DNA from: Pseudomonas baltica
Lineage (GTDB): Bacteria > Pseudomonadota > Gammaproteobacteria > Pseudomonadales > Pseudomonadaceae
Assembly: GCF_031880315.1 (NCBI RefSeq)
Contig: NZ_CP134771.1
Span: 2,356,001-2,420,000, forward strand
Direction of reading: 5' to 3'
Length of the DNA: 64,000 nt
The notes beneath the pieces were generated by a model. The model did no database searches. It was given only the letters and a program-made list of their open reading frames with translations, and was not told where the DNA came from. Shown here one piece after another: positions 45,578 through 54,396 of the stretch; positions within the stretch are counted from its first letter, which is position 1; every line of letters starts with the position of its first letter. A program made the position numbers and the translations under genes.

Positions 45578-45656
45578 CTTCGCGGGCAAGCCTTGCTCCC
45601 ACAAGTGGACGCCGCTGGGTCTGCCAAGGCTGTGGGAGCAAGGCTTGCCCGCGAAG
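45578..45656. repeat. REPIN downstream of the AraC gene
   Basis: CTTCGCGGGCAAGCCTTGCT with CCCACA is mirrored almost perfectly by TGTGGGAGCAAGGCTTGCCC with GCGAAG. The most regular REPIN in the window. Confidence 0.88.
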
Positions 45657-45840
45657 ACGCCAGTAGCCTCCATACAGCCTCGACTGACCGGCTCGATAAA
45701 TGAAATTTTGATGTAATACTCAGTAACCTAATCGATCTCTTCAAGAGCATCGTTATACTGTTACACCCCTGACTCAACGTCTCCTTGGCCGACAAGGCCT
45801 CGCTCGGCAGGCATTTGCGCTAATAAGGCCCTTTTATTCA

Positions 45841-47787
45841 ATGCGTATCGATCTAGACGCCGACGACATTCACCCTGACAGCCTGCCGCGATTCCAGAGT
45901 GCTACGGCGCAGAGCAGCCGCTTGCTGCGCCTGAGTCAGGTGCTGATCGGCCTGGCAGGCCTGGCGCTGGTGCTGGCCTTTTTGATCGACCTGTTCTCGC
46001 CGACCTCGATCTGGCCGGCGGTACTCACCAACAACGCCGCCACCGCATTCATCGTGCTGGCCGGGCTGCAGAGCGCGCGACAAATCGCCCAGTGGCGCGC
46101 TGACGCTATCGGCGCCGATCCCGAATTGCCGGTGGCCGACCTCCCTGACCAGGTGCCCGAAGGCGGTTGGTACGAGCGCCTGCTGGAACGCTTTGGCGAC
46201 GTTGGCAAGCGCACCTTCGCGCAGATCGGGGCACCCACGCTATGGCTCGCGGGCTGGGGCCTGCTGGCATTGGCAAGCCTCTATCAAGTATGGGAACTGA
46301 CCTTGCCAGCGGCCGCAGCGACCGCAGCCAGCAACCTCGGTGCCGGGCTGTTGCTGCTGCTGGCGTTCGGGCTGTTGGTGTTCGAGCGCCAATTGACCCA
46401 GCAGGCCAGCGAGCAATGGCCCGAAGCTCGCGCCCTGGCGCAGCTGCTGCGAGCCTTGCTGGCCACGCTGCTGCTCAGCGCCCTGGCGGTATTTTTGCGC
46501 AACGCCGAGGCCGTCTGGCCGGTGCGCCTGGCGGTGCTGATCGGCCTGTTGCCCGGGCTGATGGCCGTCGAGCTGCTGATTCGCGCCATTGCCTCACTGT
46601 TCAGCCCGCGTCAGCCTCGCCTGGAACCGCGCCTGCTGGGCGAAAGCCTGACCGCCAACCTGCTGCGCTGGCCGCCGCAGCCGCTGCAAGCCTTGCAGGA
46701 TGAACTGCGCAACCGCTTCGGTATCGACCTGCGGCAAGTCTGGGCCTTCACCTACATGCGCCGCGCCTTCTGGCCGGTGCTGATGGTGATCGCAGTGATT
46801 GGCTGGGCCCTGACCGGTGTGCGCGAAGTACCGGTCGATGGCCGCGGCATCTACGAGCGTTTCGGCGAGCCGGTCATGGTGTTCAGCCCTGGCCTGCATC
46901 TGGGCCTGCCGTGGCCGTTCGGGCAAGTGATCGCGGCCGAAAACGGCCAGGTGCATGAGCTTGCCACCAGCGTCGAGGCCGGAGCCAGCGCCCCGGTGAC
47001 AGTCGCCGCCGAGGGCCCGGCCCCAGAGAGCGCCGACCGCCTGTGGGACGGCACCCATTTCAATGATAAATCCCAGGTGATCGCCAGCAGTCAGGGCGGT
47101 CAGCAGGGCTTTCAGATCGTCAACCTGGATGTGCGTTTCGTCTACCGTATCGGCCTGGACGACCACCAGGTGCTGGCCGCGACCTACCACAACGCCGATA
47201 TTCCCGGGCTGATCAGCAGCACCGCCAACCGCGTATTGGTGCATGCCTTCGCCAGCCGCACGCTGGACGAACTGCTCGGCGAACAGCGCAACGACCTGGG
47301 CGCGCAAATTGGCGCGGCGGTCCAGCACGACCTGCAGCAACTGGACAGCGGCGTCGAGATCCTCGCCACCGTGGTCGAGGCCATTCACCCGCCCGCCGGC
47401 GCCGCCAATGCCTACCACGGCGTGCAGGCCGCGCAGATCGCCGCGCAGGCGCTGATCTCCCGCGAGCGCGGCGCCGCCAGCCAGCAGCGCAACGAAGCGC
47501 AGTTGCAAGCCAGCACCCTGCAAGACAACGCCAATGCCGGTGCCCGCGAAGTCAACGCCCAGGCGCTGGCCGCCGATCGGCGCTTCAGTGCCGAGCAGCA
47601 GGCCTTCGCCAGTGCCGGCCAGGCCTTTTTGCTGGAGCAGTACCTGAGCCAGCTGAGCCTGGGCCTGGTCAACGCCAAGCTGCTGGTGGTCGACCACCGA
47701 CTGGGTGCCGGCCAGGCGCCTACCCTTGATCTGCGCACATTCGCCTTGCCGGTCGACCCCGTGTCGTCACCCAAGACCGCCCCTTAG
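45841..47787 (+). CDS. Membrane-embedded SPFH/band-7 protein, HflK-like
   Basis: 648 residues. The N-terminal ~315 residues hold about six to seven hydrophobic helices (LIGLAGLALVLAFLIDLF, LAGWGLLALASLYQVW, LGAGLLLLLAFGLLVF and more). An SPFH domain follows (GRGIYERFGEPVMVFSPGLH through IVNLDVRFVYRIGLDDHQVL), then a long Ala/Gln-rich coiled coil (REVNAQALAADRRFSAEQQA). Ordinary HflK has one membrane helix, so the polytopic front half is unusual. First gene of a four-gene operon ending in a metal ATPase. Its role is not known; by family it may build an oligomeric membrane scaffold around a partner. Confidence 0.8.
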   Translation: MRIDLDADDIHPDSLPRFQSATAQSSRLLRLSQVLIGLAGLALVLAFLIDLFSPTSIWPAVLTNNAATAFIVLAGLQSARQIAQWRADAIGADPELPVADLPDQVPEGGWYERLLERFGDVGKRTFAQIGAPTLWLAGWGLLALASLYQVWELTLPAAAATAASNLGAGLLLLLAFGLLVFERQLTQQASEQWPEARALAQLLRALLATLLLSALAVFLRNAEAVWPVRLAVLIGLLPGLMAVELLIRAIASLFSPRQPRLEPRLLGESLTANLLRWPPQPLQALQDELRNRFGIDLRQVWAFTYMRRAFWPVLMVIAVIGWALTGVREVPVDGRGIYERFGEPVMVFSPGLHLGLPWPFGQVIAAENGQVHELATSVEAGASAPVTVAAEGPAPESADRLWDGTHFNDKSQVIASSQGGQQGFQIVNLDVRFVYRIGLDDHQVLAATYHNADIPGLISSTANRVLVHAFASRTLDELLGEQRNDLGAQIGAAVQHDLQQLDSGVEILATVVEAIHPPAGAANAYHGVQAAQIAAQALISRERGAASQQRNEAQLQASTLQDNANAGAREVNAQALAADRRFSAEQQAFASAGQAFLLEQYLSQLSLGLVNAKLLVVDHRLGAGQAPTLDLRTFALPVDPVSSPKTAP

Positions 47788-47797
47788 GAGTCATCCC

Positions 47798-48877
47798 TTG
47801 AGCTCGCTGCATTCTCACGATCACCATGACCACGGCGGCCACGACCACAGCGGCCACGCCGGCCATGGACACGGCCACGGCCACGGCCACGGTCATCACC
47901 ACCATCATCACGGCGGCGATCCGGTGTCCGGTGCCGCGCTGTGGCGCCGCATGATCCTGGCTCTGGTACTGGTGCTGTTCGCTATTGCGGCCGCCAGCCT
48001 GGTGCAGGTGCATTCCGGCGAGGCCACCGTGGTCACCCGCTTCGGCGATCCGGCGCGGGTGCTGCTCAAGCCAGGCCTGAACTGGCGCTGGCCGGCACCG
48101 TTCGAGGCCAGCATCCCGGTGGATCTGCGCCTGCGCACCACCTCCAGCGGCCTGCAGGATGTCGGTACCCGCGACGGCCTGCGGATCATCGTGCAGGCGT
48201 ATGTGGCCTGGCAGGTGCAGGGCGATGACGACAACGTCAAACGCTTCATGCGCGCTGTGCAGAACCAGCCGGACGAAGCCGCGCGGCAGATCCGCACCTT
48301 CATCGGCTCGGCGCTGGAAACCACTGCCAGCAGTTTCGATCTGTCGAGCCTGATCAATACCGATGCCAGCCAAGTGCGCATCGCCGAGTTCGAAACCCAG
48401 CTGCGCCAGCAGATCAGCCAGCAATTACTCGCCACCTATGGCGTGCGTGTGGCCCAGGTCGGCATCGAGCGCCTGACCCTGCCCTCGGTGACCCTCAACG
48501 CCACCGTCGACCGCATGCGTGCCGAGCGCGAGACCATCGCCACCGAGCGCACCGCGATCGGCAAACGCGAGGCGGCGCAGATTCGCTCCGGCGCCGAACG
48601 CGATGCGCGCATGCTGCAAGCCGACGCCAGCGTCAAAGCTGCAGATATCGAAGCGCAGTCGCGGGTCGACGCCGCCAAGATCTACGGCCAGGCCTATGCC
48701 CGCGCGCCGCAGCTCTACAGCTTGCTGCGCTCGCTCGACACCCTCGGCACCGTGGTGACGCCGGGCACGCGCCTGGTGCTGCGTACCGATGCGGCGCCGT
48801 TCCGGGTGCTGGTCGACGGGCCGCCAACGCTCGACAAGCCAACGCAGGATAAAAAGCCTTCCGGTACGCAGCCATGA
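47798..48877 (+). CDS. SPFH/band-7 protein with His-rich N-terminus
   Basis: 359 residues from a TTG at 47798 placed six bases after AGGAG; the preceding frame reads through the end of the upstream gene. The first ~37 residues are extremely His-rich (HSHDHHDHGGHDHSGHAGHG, then HGHGHGHHHHHH), a probable Zn/Ni/Co/Cu-binding tail on the cytosolic side. A membrane helix (MILALVLVLFAIAAASLV) and an SPFH domain (GEATVVTRFGDPARVLLKPG) follow, then a charged coiled coil (ERDARMLQADASVKAADIEA). Like HflC/HflK in layout. Overlaps the next gene by four bases. Confidence 0.82.
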   Translation: MSSLHSHDHHDHGGHDHSGHAGHGHGHGHGHGHHHHHHGGDPVSGAALWRRMILALVLVLFAIAAASLVQVHSGEATVVTRFGDPARVLLKPGLNWRWPAPFEASIPVDLRLRTTSSGLQDVGTRDGLRIIVQAYVAWQVQGDDDNVKRFMRAVQNQPDEAARQIRTFIGSALETTASSFDLSSLINTDASQVRIAEFETQLRQQISQQLLATYGVRVAQVGIERLTLPSVTLNATVDRMRAERETIATERTAIGKREAAQIRSGAERDARMLQADASVKAADIEAQSRVDAAKIYGQAYARAPQLYSLLRSLDTLGTVVTPGTRLVLRTDAAPFRVLVDGPPTLDKPTQDKKPSGTQP

Positions 48878-49929
48878 GCGATGACGCCCTCGCCCCTCGC
48901 GACGCCAGCCCGTGGCAACAGGCCGGGCGCCTGACGTTCCTGGCACTGTATGGCGTCACCCTCGTGGCCGCGCTGGCCTGGGCCACCTCGAACATCCGCG
49001 AAATCGCCCCGCAGAACCGCGCGGTGGTACTGCGCATGGGCGCCCTCGATCGCGTGCAGAATGCCGGCCTGCTGCTGGCCTGGCCCCAGCCGTTCGAACA
49101 AGTGGTGCTGCTACCTGCCGCCGACCGCGTGATCGAACGCCGTATCGAGCCCTTGCTGCGCTCCGCCGAGGCGCTCAAGGCTGAACGCATGGCCACTTTT
49201 GGCGACCCGCTGAGCGACGCACTGGCCGGTTCGGGCTATCTACTGACCGGTGATGCCGGCGTGGTGCAACTGGACGTGCGCGCCTATTTCAAGGTCAACG
49301 ATGCTTACGCCTACGTGCTGCAAGGCGAACACGTGCTGCCCGCCCTGGACCGCGTGGTGACTCGCAGCGCCGTGGCCCTCAGCGCCGCCCGCGACCTGGA
49401 CACCATCCTCGTCGCCCGCCCGGAACTGATCGGTAGCGACAGCCAGGCCGCCGAGCGCCGCGAACGTTTGCGCGGCGACCTGGTGCAAGGCATCAACGCG
49501 CAACTCGACAAGCTCAAGGATGAAGGCCTGAGCCTGGGCATCCGCGTCGACCGGGTGGATGTGCAATCGAGCCTGCCGACCCCGGCCGTCGCCGCCTTCA
49601 ACGCCGTGCTGACCGCCAGCCAGCAGGCCGATCAGGCCGTGGCCAACGCCCGCACCGATGCCGCCAAGACCACCCAGGCAGCCACCCAGCAAGCCGACCG
49701 CACCCTGCAAGTGGCCCACGCTCAGGCCAGTGAACGGCTGGCCACGGCCCAGGCGCAGACCGCGACCATCGACAGCCTGGCGCAAGCCAACCCCGCCGCC
49801 ACCGACCCGGACCTACTGCTGCGCCTGTACCGCGAACGCATCCCGGCCATCCTCCATCAAGCCGGCTCGGTGACCACGGTCGACCCGGCCGACAGCGACC
49901 ACCTGATCCTCCAGGGAGCCGATCGATGA
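48874..49929 (+). CDS. Third SPFH/band-7 protein, HflC-like
   Basis: 351 residues: a cytosolic N-terminus, one membrane helix (LTFLALYGVTLVAALAWA), an SPFH domain (APQNRAVVLRMGALDRVQNA) and an Ala/Gln-rich coiled coil (ARTDAAKTTQAATQQADRTL). The QNRAVVLRMG segment is typical of HflK-type proteins. It starts inside the previous stop (ATGA) and its own stop overlaps the ATPase start, so it is produced in step with both. Confidence 0.82.
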   Translation: MSDDALAPRDASPWQQAGRLTFLALYGVTLVAALAWATSNIREIAPQNRAVVLRMGALDRVQNAGLLLAWPQPFEQVVLLPAADRVIERRIEPLLRSAEALKAERMATFGDPLSDALAGSGYLLTGDAGVVQLDVRAYFKVNDAYAYVLQGEHVLPALDRVVTRSAVALSAARDLDTILVARPELIGSDSQAAERRERLRGDLVQGINAQLDKLKDEGLSLGIRVDRVDVQSSLPTPAVAAFNAVLTASQQADQAVANARTDAAKTTQAATQQADRTLQVAHAQASERLATAQAQTATIDSLAQANPAATDPDLLLRLYRERIPAILHQAGSVTTVDPADSDHLILQGADR

Positions 49930-51932
49930 CAGCTCACTCTCACGACCCTGCAGCAGCCGAGAGCCACGCTCATGATCACGCACCTGCAGAGGCACTCGAC
50001 CCCAGCCTGCTGACGCGCGCCGAACAGCGCAGCGCCGCACGCCAGTTGACCTTGGCCATGCTTGCCCTCGGTCTGCTGGCGCTGGGTCTGCTGTGGCGCT
50101 GGTACGACCCGCTGCAAAGTGGCGTCAGCCAGATTCTGCTCGGCGTCGCCTCGCTGCTGGTGGCCGTGCCGGTGCTGCGGTCGGCCTGGTACAGCCTGCG
50201 CTACCCCAGCCTGCATGGCATCACCGATCAGCTGATCGCCCTGGCGCTGATCGCCGCCTGGACCACCGGCGACCTGATGACCGCCGCCCTGCTACCGATC
50301 ATCATGATCTTCGGCCACGTGCTCGAAGAACGCAGCGTGATCGGCTCCCAGGAAGCCATCCACGCCCTCGGCAAACTGACCCACAGCAACGCCCGCCAAT
50401 TGCTGCCCGACGGCTCGGTGCGCGAGATCGACAACAGCCAACTGCAGCCCGGCGACATCGTTGAAGTCCGCGCCGGCGATCGCCTGCCCGCTGACGGTGT
50501 GGTGCTGTCCGGCCAGGCCAGCCTCGATACCGCGCCGATCACTGGTGAGTCGGTGCCGGTCGAAGCCAGCGTCGGCGTGCAGGTCTTCGGGGGCGCAATC
50601 AACCTCGACGGGCTGCTGCGCGTCGAAGTGACCCGCACCGGTAGCGACTCGACGCTGGGCAAAGTCATCGCCCTGATGCAGAACGCCGAGCGATCAAAGC
50701 CGCCGATCACCCGCGTGCTGGAGCGCTATGCAGGGAGTTATCTGATTCTGGTGTTGATGATCGCCGCCGTGACCTGGTTCGTCACCCACGATGCCCAGGC
50801 GATGCTGGCGGTGCTGGTGGCAGCGTGCCCCTGCGCGCTGGTGCTGTCGGCGCCGGCCACCGCCATCGCCGGCATCGCCGTGGCGGCGCGCCATGGCATT
50901 TTGATCCGCAGTTCGGCGTTCCTCGAAGAGCTGGCCGACCTGACCTCGCTGGTGGTGGACAAGACCGGCACGCTGACCTACGGCTCGCTGCGCCTGCAAG
51001 ACCTTGAGCTCACCGAGGCGGCACAGGAGATAGTCGGCCCCGACGCCGACGCTATACCGCCTGGCATCGCTGCTGGCCAGTTTCAGGTCATGCGCCTGGC
51101 AGCCAGCCTTGGTGCGGCCAGCAGCCATCCGGTCAGCCGTGCCTTGGCCACTCTGGTGCCCAAGGCGCACTGGCTGGCGCTCGAAGACCTGCACGAGCGC
51201 CAGGGCCTGGGCGTGGTCGCGCAGACCGCGCAAGGCACGGCGGCACTGGGACGCGCCGAGTTGTTCGCGCAGTTGGGTATCGATCTGCCGCCCGTGCCGG
51301 ACCATGGCGGCCCGATTGCCGGACTGGCCCTCAACGGACGGTTTCTGGGCTGGCTGAAACTGGCCGACAGCATCAAGCCGGAGGCGCGTCTGGCGCTGAG
51401 CGAATTGCGCGAACTGGGCCTGGGTCGGCAAGTGCTGCTCACTGGCGACCGCCAGCGGGTCGCCAGCGAAGTGGCGCAGGTGGTGGGCATCAGCGACGTG
51501 GTTGCCCAGGCCCTGCCCGAAGACAAGCTTGACCGTGTTACCGCCGAGATCGGCAAGGGCTTCCGGCCCATGGTGGTAGGCGACGGCATCAACGATTCGC
51601 TGGCGCTCAAGGCCGGGGTGGTCGGTGTGGCCATGGGCGCAGGCGGTGCGGATATCGCCCTGGCCTCTGCCGACATCGTGCTGATCGGCTCGGACCTGCG
51701 GCGCCTGGGCACCTGCGTGCGCCTGAGCCGTCGTTGCCGGCACACCTTGCACGTTAATGTGGTGATCGGCCTGGGCTGGACCCTGGCCATCGTCGCACTG
51801 GCGGCCTTCGGCTTGCTGGGCGCGGCGGGGGCGATGATCGCGGCGGTGCTGCACAACCTCAGCACCTTGCTGGTGCTGGGCAATGCCGGGCGGTTGCTGA
51901 GGTTTCAGGAGCCGTTGGCAAAGCTGGAGTAG
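49926..51932 (+). CDS. P1B-type heavy-metal ATPase
   Basis: 668 residues. The His-rich N-terminus (HSHDPAAAESHAHDH) replaces the usual CxxC metal domain. Motifs: TGES at 206-209, the transmembrane metal site CPC at 301-303 (ACPCALVLSAPATA), the phosphorylated D345 in DKTGTLT, SSHPVSRAL, and GDGINDS at 552-558. The last membrane helices read MIAAVLHNLSTLLVLGNAGR, with His where Zn-type ZntA has Asp, so metal specificity is unsure (Zn, Cd, Co or Cu). It should export cations across the inner membrane. Last gene of the SPFH operon, overlapped by four bases. Confidence 0.88.
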   Translation: MTAHSHDPAAAESHAHDHAPAEALDPSLLTRAEQRSAARQLTLAMLALGLLALGLLWRWYDPLQSGVSQILLGVASLLVAVPVLRSAWYSLRYPSLHGITDQLIALALIAAWTTGDLMTAALLPIIMIFGHVLEERSVIGSQEAIHALGKLTHSNARQLLPDGSVREIDNSQLQPGDIVEVRAGDRLPADGVVLSGQASLDTAPITGESVPVEASVGVQVFGGAINLDGLLRVEVTRTGSDSTLGKVIALMQNAERSKPPITRVLERYAGSYLILVLMIAAVTWFVTHDAQAMLAVLVAACPCALVLSAPATAIAGIAVAARHGILIRSSAFLEELADLTSLVVDKTGTLTYGSLRLQDLELTEAAQEIVGPDADAIPPGIAAGQFQVMRLAASLGAASSHPVSRALATLVPKAHWLALEDLHERQGLGVVAQTAQGTAALGRAELFAQLGIDLPPVPDHGGPIAGLALNGRFLGWLKLADSIKPEARLALSELRELGLGRQVLLTGDRQRVASEVAQVVGISDVVAQALPEDKLDRVTAEIGKGFRPMVVGDGINDSLALKAGVVGVAMGAGGADIALASADIVLIGSDLRRLGTCVRLSRRCRHTLHVNVVIGLGWTLAIVALAAFGLLGAAGAMIAAVLHNLSTLLVLGNAGRLLRFQEPLAKLE

Positions 51933-51972
51933 TTTGCGCAGGTCTGCAAGGGGCAGTGCCAGGCTTGGGAGC

Positions 51973-52299
51973 CTAGGTCAGGCCGAGCGCCGCCAACGGG
52001 CTGACCAGCAGGCTGGCGGCGGCGATGCCCAGCGCCAGGCGCGGCTGATACGGTATCAACCACACCAGCAACACCGCGCTGGCCATCATCCCGGCCGTCC
52101 AGTTGACCAGGCCCATGGCCCAGCCAGCATCACTCACGGCAGCGGCCAAGGCCAGCCCCAGCAGCAGCCATCCTGCTCCCGTCAGCGCCCTGCGCTGCAG
52201 CGCACCAGGCTTGCGCCTGAGCAACTCGCCATGGTGCTTGTCCATCGCCAGGCACAGGGCCGTGAACCCCGCATACGACAACAACACTGCCGGAATCAT
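51973..52299 (-). CDS. DUF3325 small membrane protein
   Basis: 108 residues starting MIPAVLLSYAGFTALCLAMD with GAGG upstream; the start overlaps the PepSY stop (ATGA). Three hydrophobic helices are visible. DUF3325 genes usually stand next to PepSY and TonB-receptor genes of iron uptake, as here. Function not known. Longer starts upstream lie within the PepSY gene and are rejected. Confidence 0.8.
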   Translation of the reverse strand: MIPAVLLSYAGFTALCLAMDKHHGELLRRKPGALQRRALTGAGWLLLGLALAAAVSDAGWAMGLVNWTAGMMASAVLLVWLIPYQPRLALGIAAASLLVSPLAALGLT

Positions 52300-53876
52300 C
52301 GACCGCCCTCGCTTTCCAGCACCGCTTCGGCTTCCCGCTGCGCCGGCTTGCGCTTGGCCACGGCGGCTTTTTTCATCAACTTGCGGCCCGTCCACAGCAA
52401 AAACAGTGCGGCGGCGAAGGCGGTCAGGTCGACCCCGGCCATGGCCCAGTCGCCACTCGCTATCGAGCGCAGCAGGCCGTGATCGGTGGTCAGGGCGCTC
52501 ACCAGCGGTATCGCTGCCAGCAGCGCCGCTGCCGTCATTAATTGCTCGATCCAGGCCTGACGACCGCGGCGAAACAGAGCGTGCAGCAGCGACAGCAACC
52601 AGGCCCCGAAGAACACGCGTATTTCCCAGTCGCTACGGGCCTCCAGCGCCACCGGCAGCAGCCGGTTGGCCAACAGGAATCCCGGGACCGCCCACAGCAG
52701 CCCCGCCATGCTCGCCAGGTTGAGCACTTCCACCAGGCGCAATTCGAAAGGCTGCACGCCGGACTTGGCATGTTTGAGCTGGCGTTTGTTGAGCCACATC
52801 ACCAAGCCGGTGCCGATCAGCACGGTGCCGCCGATACCGCCGAAGAAATACAGCCAGCGCAGCAATGGGCCGGCGAAGTGGCCCATGTGCAAGCCGTAGA
52901 AGCCGCCGCCGATCAGCATCGGCACCGGGATCGCGCGCGGCGTACTCAGCACTGCGCCGGTCTGAGCGTTCAGGACCAAATTGTTGCCATAGTTGTAAGC
53001 GACGCTTTCGCTGTCGTCACGGGTGAATTCGATGGTCGGGGCGCTGTCTTTCGGGCGCTCCAGCTCGACCCGGCTGATACGGGTATCGGGCCATTGCTGG
53101 CGGGCCTTGTCGTAAAGCTCGGTGAGCGGCATCAGTGGCGTGTTTTCGCCAGTGGCCGCCGCTGGCGCGACGCTGGGGAATACATCACTGAAGAAGCCCT
53201 TGGAGTCGCCGTGATAGCTGGTCATGATGCTGGCCGGCATGATCATGCTCATGAAGATCACCAGGCTGCTATAGCTGATCATCAGATGGAACGGCAAGAT
53301 CAGCACGCCGATCGCGTTATGCCCGTCGAGCCACGAACGCTGGGCCTTGCCGGGGCGGAAGGTGAAGAATTCCTTGAAGATCTTCTTGTGAGTGATGATG
53401 CCGCTGACCAGAGTGAAGAACATCACGAAGGCCGCGATGCTGGCCAGCCAGCGGCCCCACGGGTAGCCCATCTGCAATTCGAAGTGGAAGCGATAGAAAA
53501 ACTCGCCGCCGCGGCTCTCGCGGGTTTCTTGCTTGAGGCCGGTCTGTGGGTCGACCATCGCCCGGGTGAAGCTGCCACGGCCGGTCTTTTGCGGATCCTT
53601 GTACATGACCCCCAGCACCGGATCGCGATGATTCGGCAGGGCGATATACACACTCGGCGAATCCGCCGCGTGGGCGTCGATGAAGGTCTGCGCGCTGGCA
53701 AGGCTCGCGCGGGTATCGAGTGCGCGCACGGGGATTTCAGGGTGCGCCCAGTGCGTGATTTCCTCCTGAAAATAGGCCAGCGTGCCGGTCAGCCAGATGG
53801 CGAACAGCAGCCAGCCGAACACCAGCCCCGCCCAAGTGTGCAGCCAGGCCATGGATTGCCGTAGTCCTTCCTTCAT
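52296..53876 (-). CDS. PepSY-associated TM protein, putative iron-uptake/siderophore reductase
   Basis: 526 residues. Starts MKEGLRQSMAWLHTWAGLVF, the signature of PepSY_TM proteins, with about six membrane helices (WLLFAIWLTGTLAYF, WLASIAAFVMFFTLVSGIIT, LLRWLYFFGGIGGTVLIGTG and others) and a periplasmic PepSY-like region between. His residues in HKK, HNAIGV and HMGHFAG may bind heme. Relatives next to TonB receptors are thought to reduce ferric siderophores in the periplasm. Middle gene of a three-gene operon overlapped at both ends. Confidence 0.85.
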   Translation of the reverse strand: MKEGLRQSMAWLHTWAGLVFGWLLFAIWLTGTLAYFQEEITHWAHPEIPVRALDTRASLASAQTFIDAHAADSPSVYIALPNHRDPVLGVMYKDPQKTGRGSFTRAMVDPQTGLKQETRESRGGEFFYRFHFELQMGYPWGRWLASIAAFVMFFTLVSGIITHKKIFKEFFTFRPGKAQRSWLDGHNAIGVLILPFHLMISYSSLVIFMSMIMPASIMTSYHGDSKGFFSDVFPSVAPAAATGENTPLMPLTELYDKARQQWPDTRISRVELERPKDSAPTIEFTRDDSESVAYNYGNNLVLNAQTGAVLSTPRAIPVPMLIGGGFYGLHMGHFAGPLLRWLYFFGGIGGTVLIGTGLVMWLNKRQLKHAKSGVQPFELRLVEVLNLASMAGLLWAVPGFLLANRLLPVALEARSDWEIRVFFGAWLLSLLHALFRRGRQAWIEQLMTAAALLAAIPLVSALTTDHGLLRSIASGDWAMAGVDLTAFAAALFLLWTGRKLMKKAAVAKRKPAQREAEAVLESEGGR

Positions 53877-54178
53877 GGCGTGTTCATCCAGTACAGGGCG
53901 CTATCGGCGACGGCCAGTAGCAGGCCCGGCAGCGCGATGCCCGCCCATGCCCGCCAGGCGCTGCGGCAGGCGAAGCACCAGAGCACCACGATCAGATAGA
54001 CGACAAAGGCCAGCATCATGCTGCTGACCACGGCTTCAGGACGCGTCAGTGGCAAGGTCCAGGCCAGGCAGATGCTCGCCAGCGCTGCAAGCACGTAGCC
54101 GCCCAGCGCCGCTGCGACGATGCGCGAGGCCACCGCAAGGCGGTAACTGACGGGCACACCGTTAAGTTTACTGGCCAT
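53873..54178 (-). CDS. DUF3649 small membrane protein, iron-uptake associated
   Basis: 101 residues starting MASKLNGVPVSYRLAVASRI. Three hydrophobic segments (ALGGYVLAALASICLAW, MMLAFVVYLIVVLWCFAC, LPGLLLAVADSALYW). First gene of the minus-strand operon, directly behind the Fur-like site at 54239. An in-frame ATG at 54265 would cross the Fur site and is rejected. DUF3649 proteins regularly precede PepSY genes in iron loci; the function is not known. Confidence 0.8.
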   Translation of the reverse strand: MASKLNGVPVSYRLAVASRIVAAALGGYVLAALASICLAWTLPLTRPEAVVSSMMLAFVVYLIVVLWCFACRSAWRAWAGIALPGLLLAVADSALYWMNTP

Positions 54179-54238
54179 CTCGGCCCCCTTTGGGAATGGC
54201 GCGCGCATCCGCTGCACGGCAAAAAAACAGGCGCCAAG

Positions 54239-54257
54239 TCTAATGATAAATATTCTC
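54239..54257. promoter_or_regulatory. Fur box candidate upstream of the DUF3649 operon
   Basis: The 19 bases contain TAATGATAA followed by ATATTCTC and match the GATAATGATAATCATTATC consensus at about 14 positions. The site lies 61 bases before the DUF3649 start and between the divergent iron genes. Confidence 0.6.
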
Positions 54258-54350
54258 ATACGCAAAGGCCGTTTACGGCTTCGTCGTGCGGTACTTGCTG
54301 ACCGGCTAAGACGATCGATTGCTGAATTTCCTGAACAAAGATTACAATGC

Positions 54351-54365
54351 GAACAATTCTTATTC
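54351..54365. promoter_or_regulatory. Second Fur-like site before the sigma factor gene
   Basis: GAACAATTCTTATTC, partly palindromic and AT-rich, 31 bases before the TTG start of the sigma gene. It resembles the Fur-controlled promoters of iron-starvation sigma factors but fits the consensus less well than the site at 54239. Confidence 0.45.
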
Positions 54366-54396
54366 TTTAACGCATGCTGCGCGTCGGAGATCCGCC

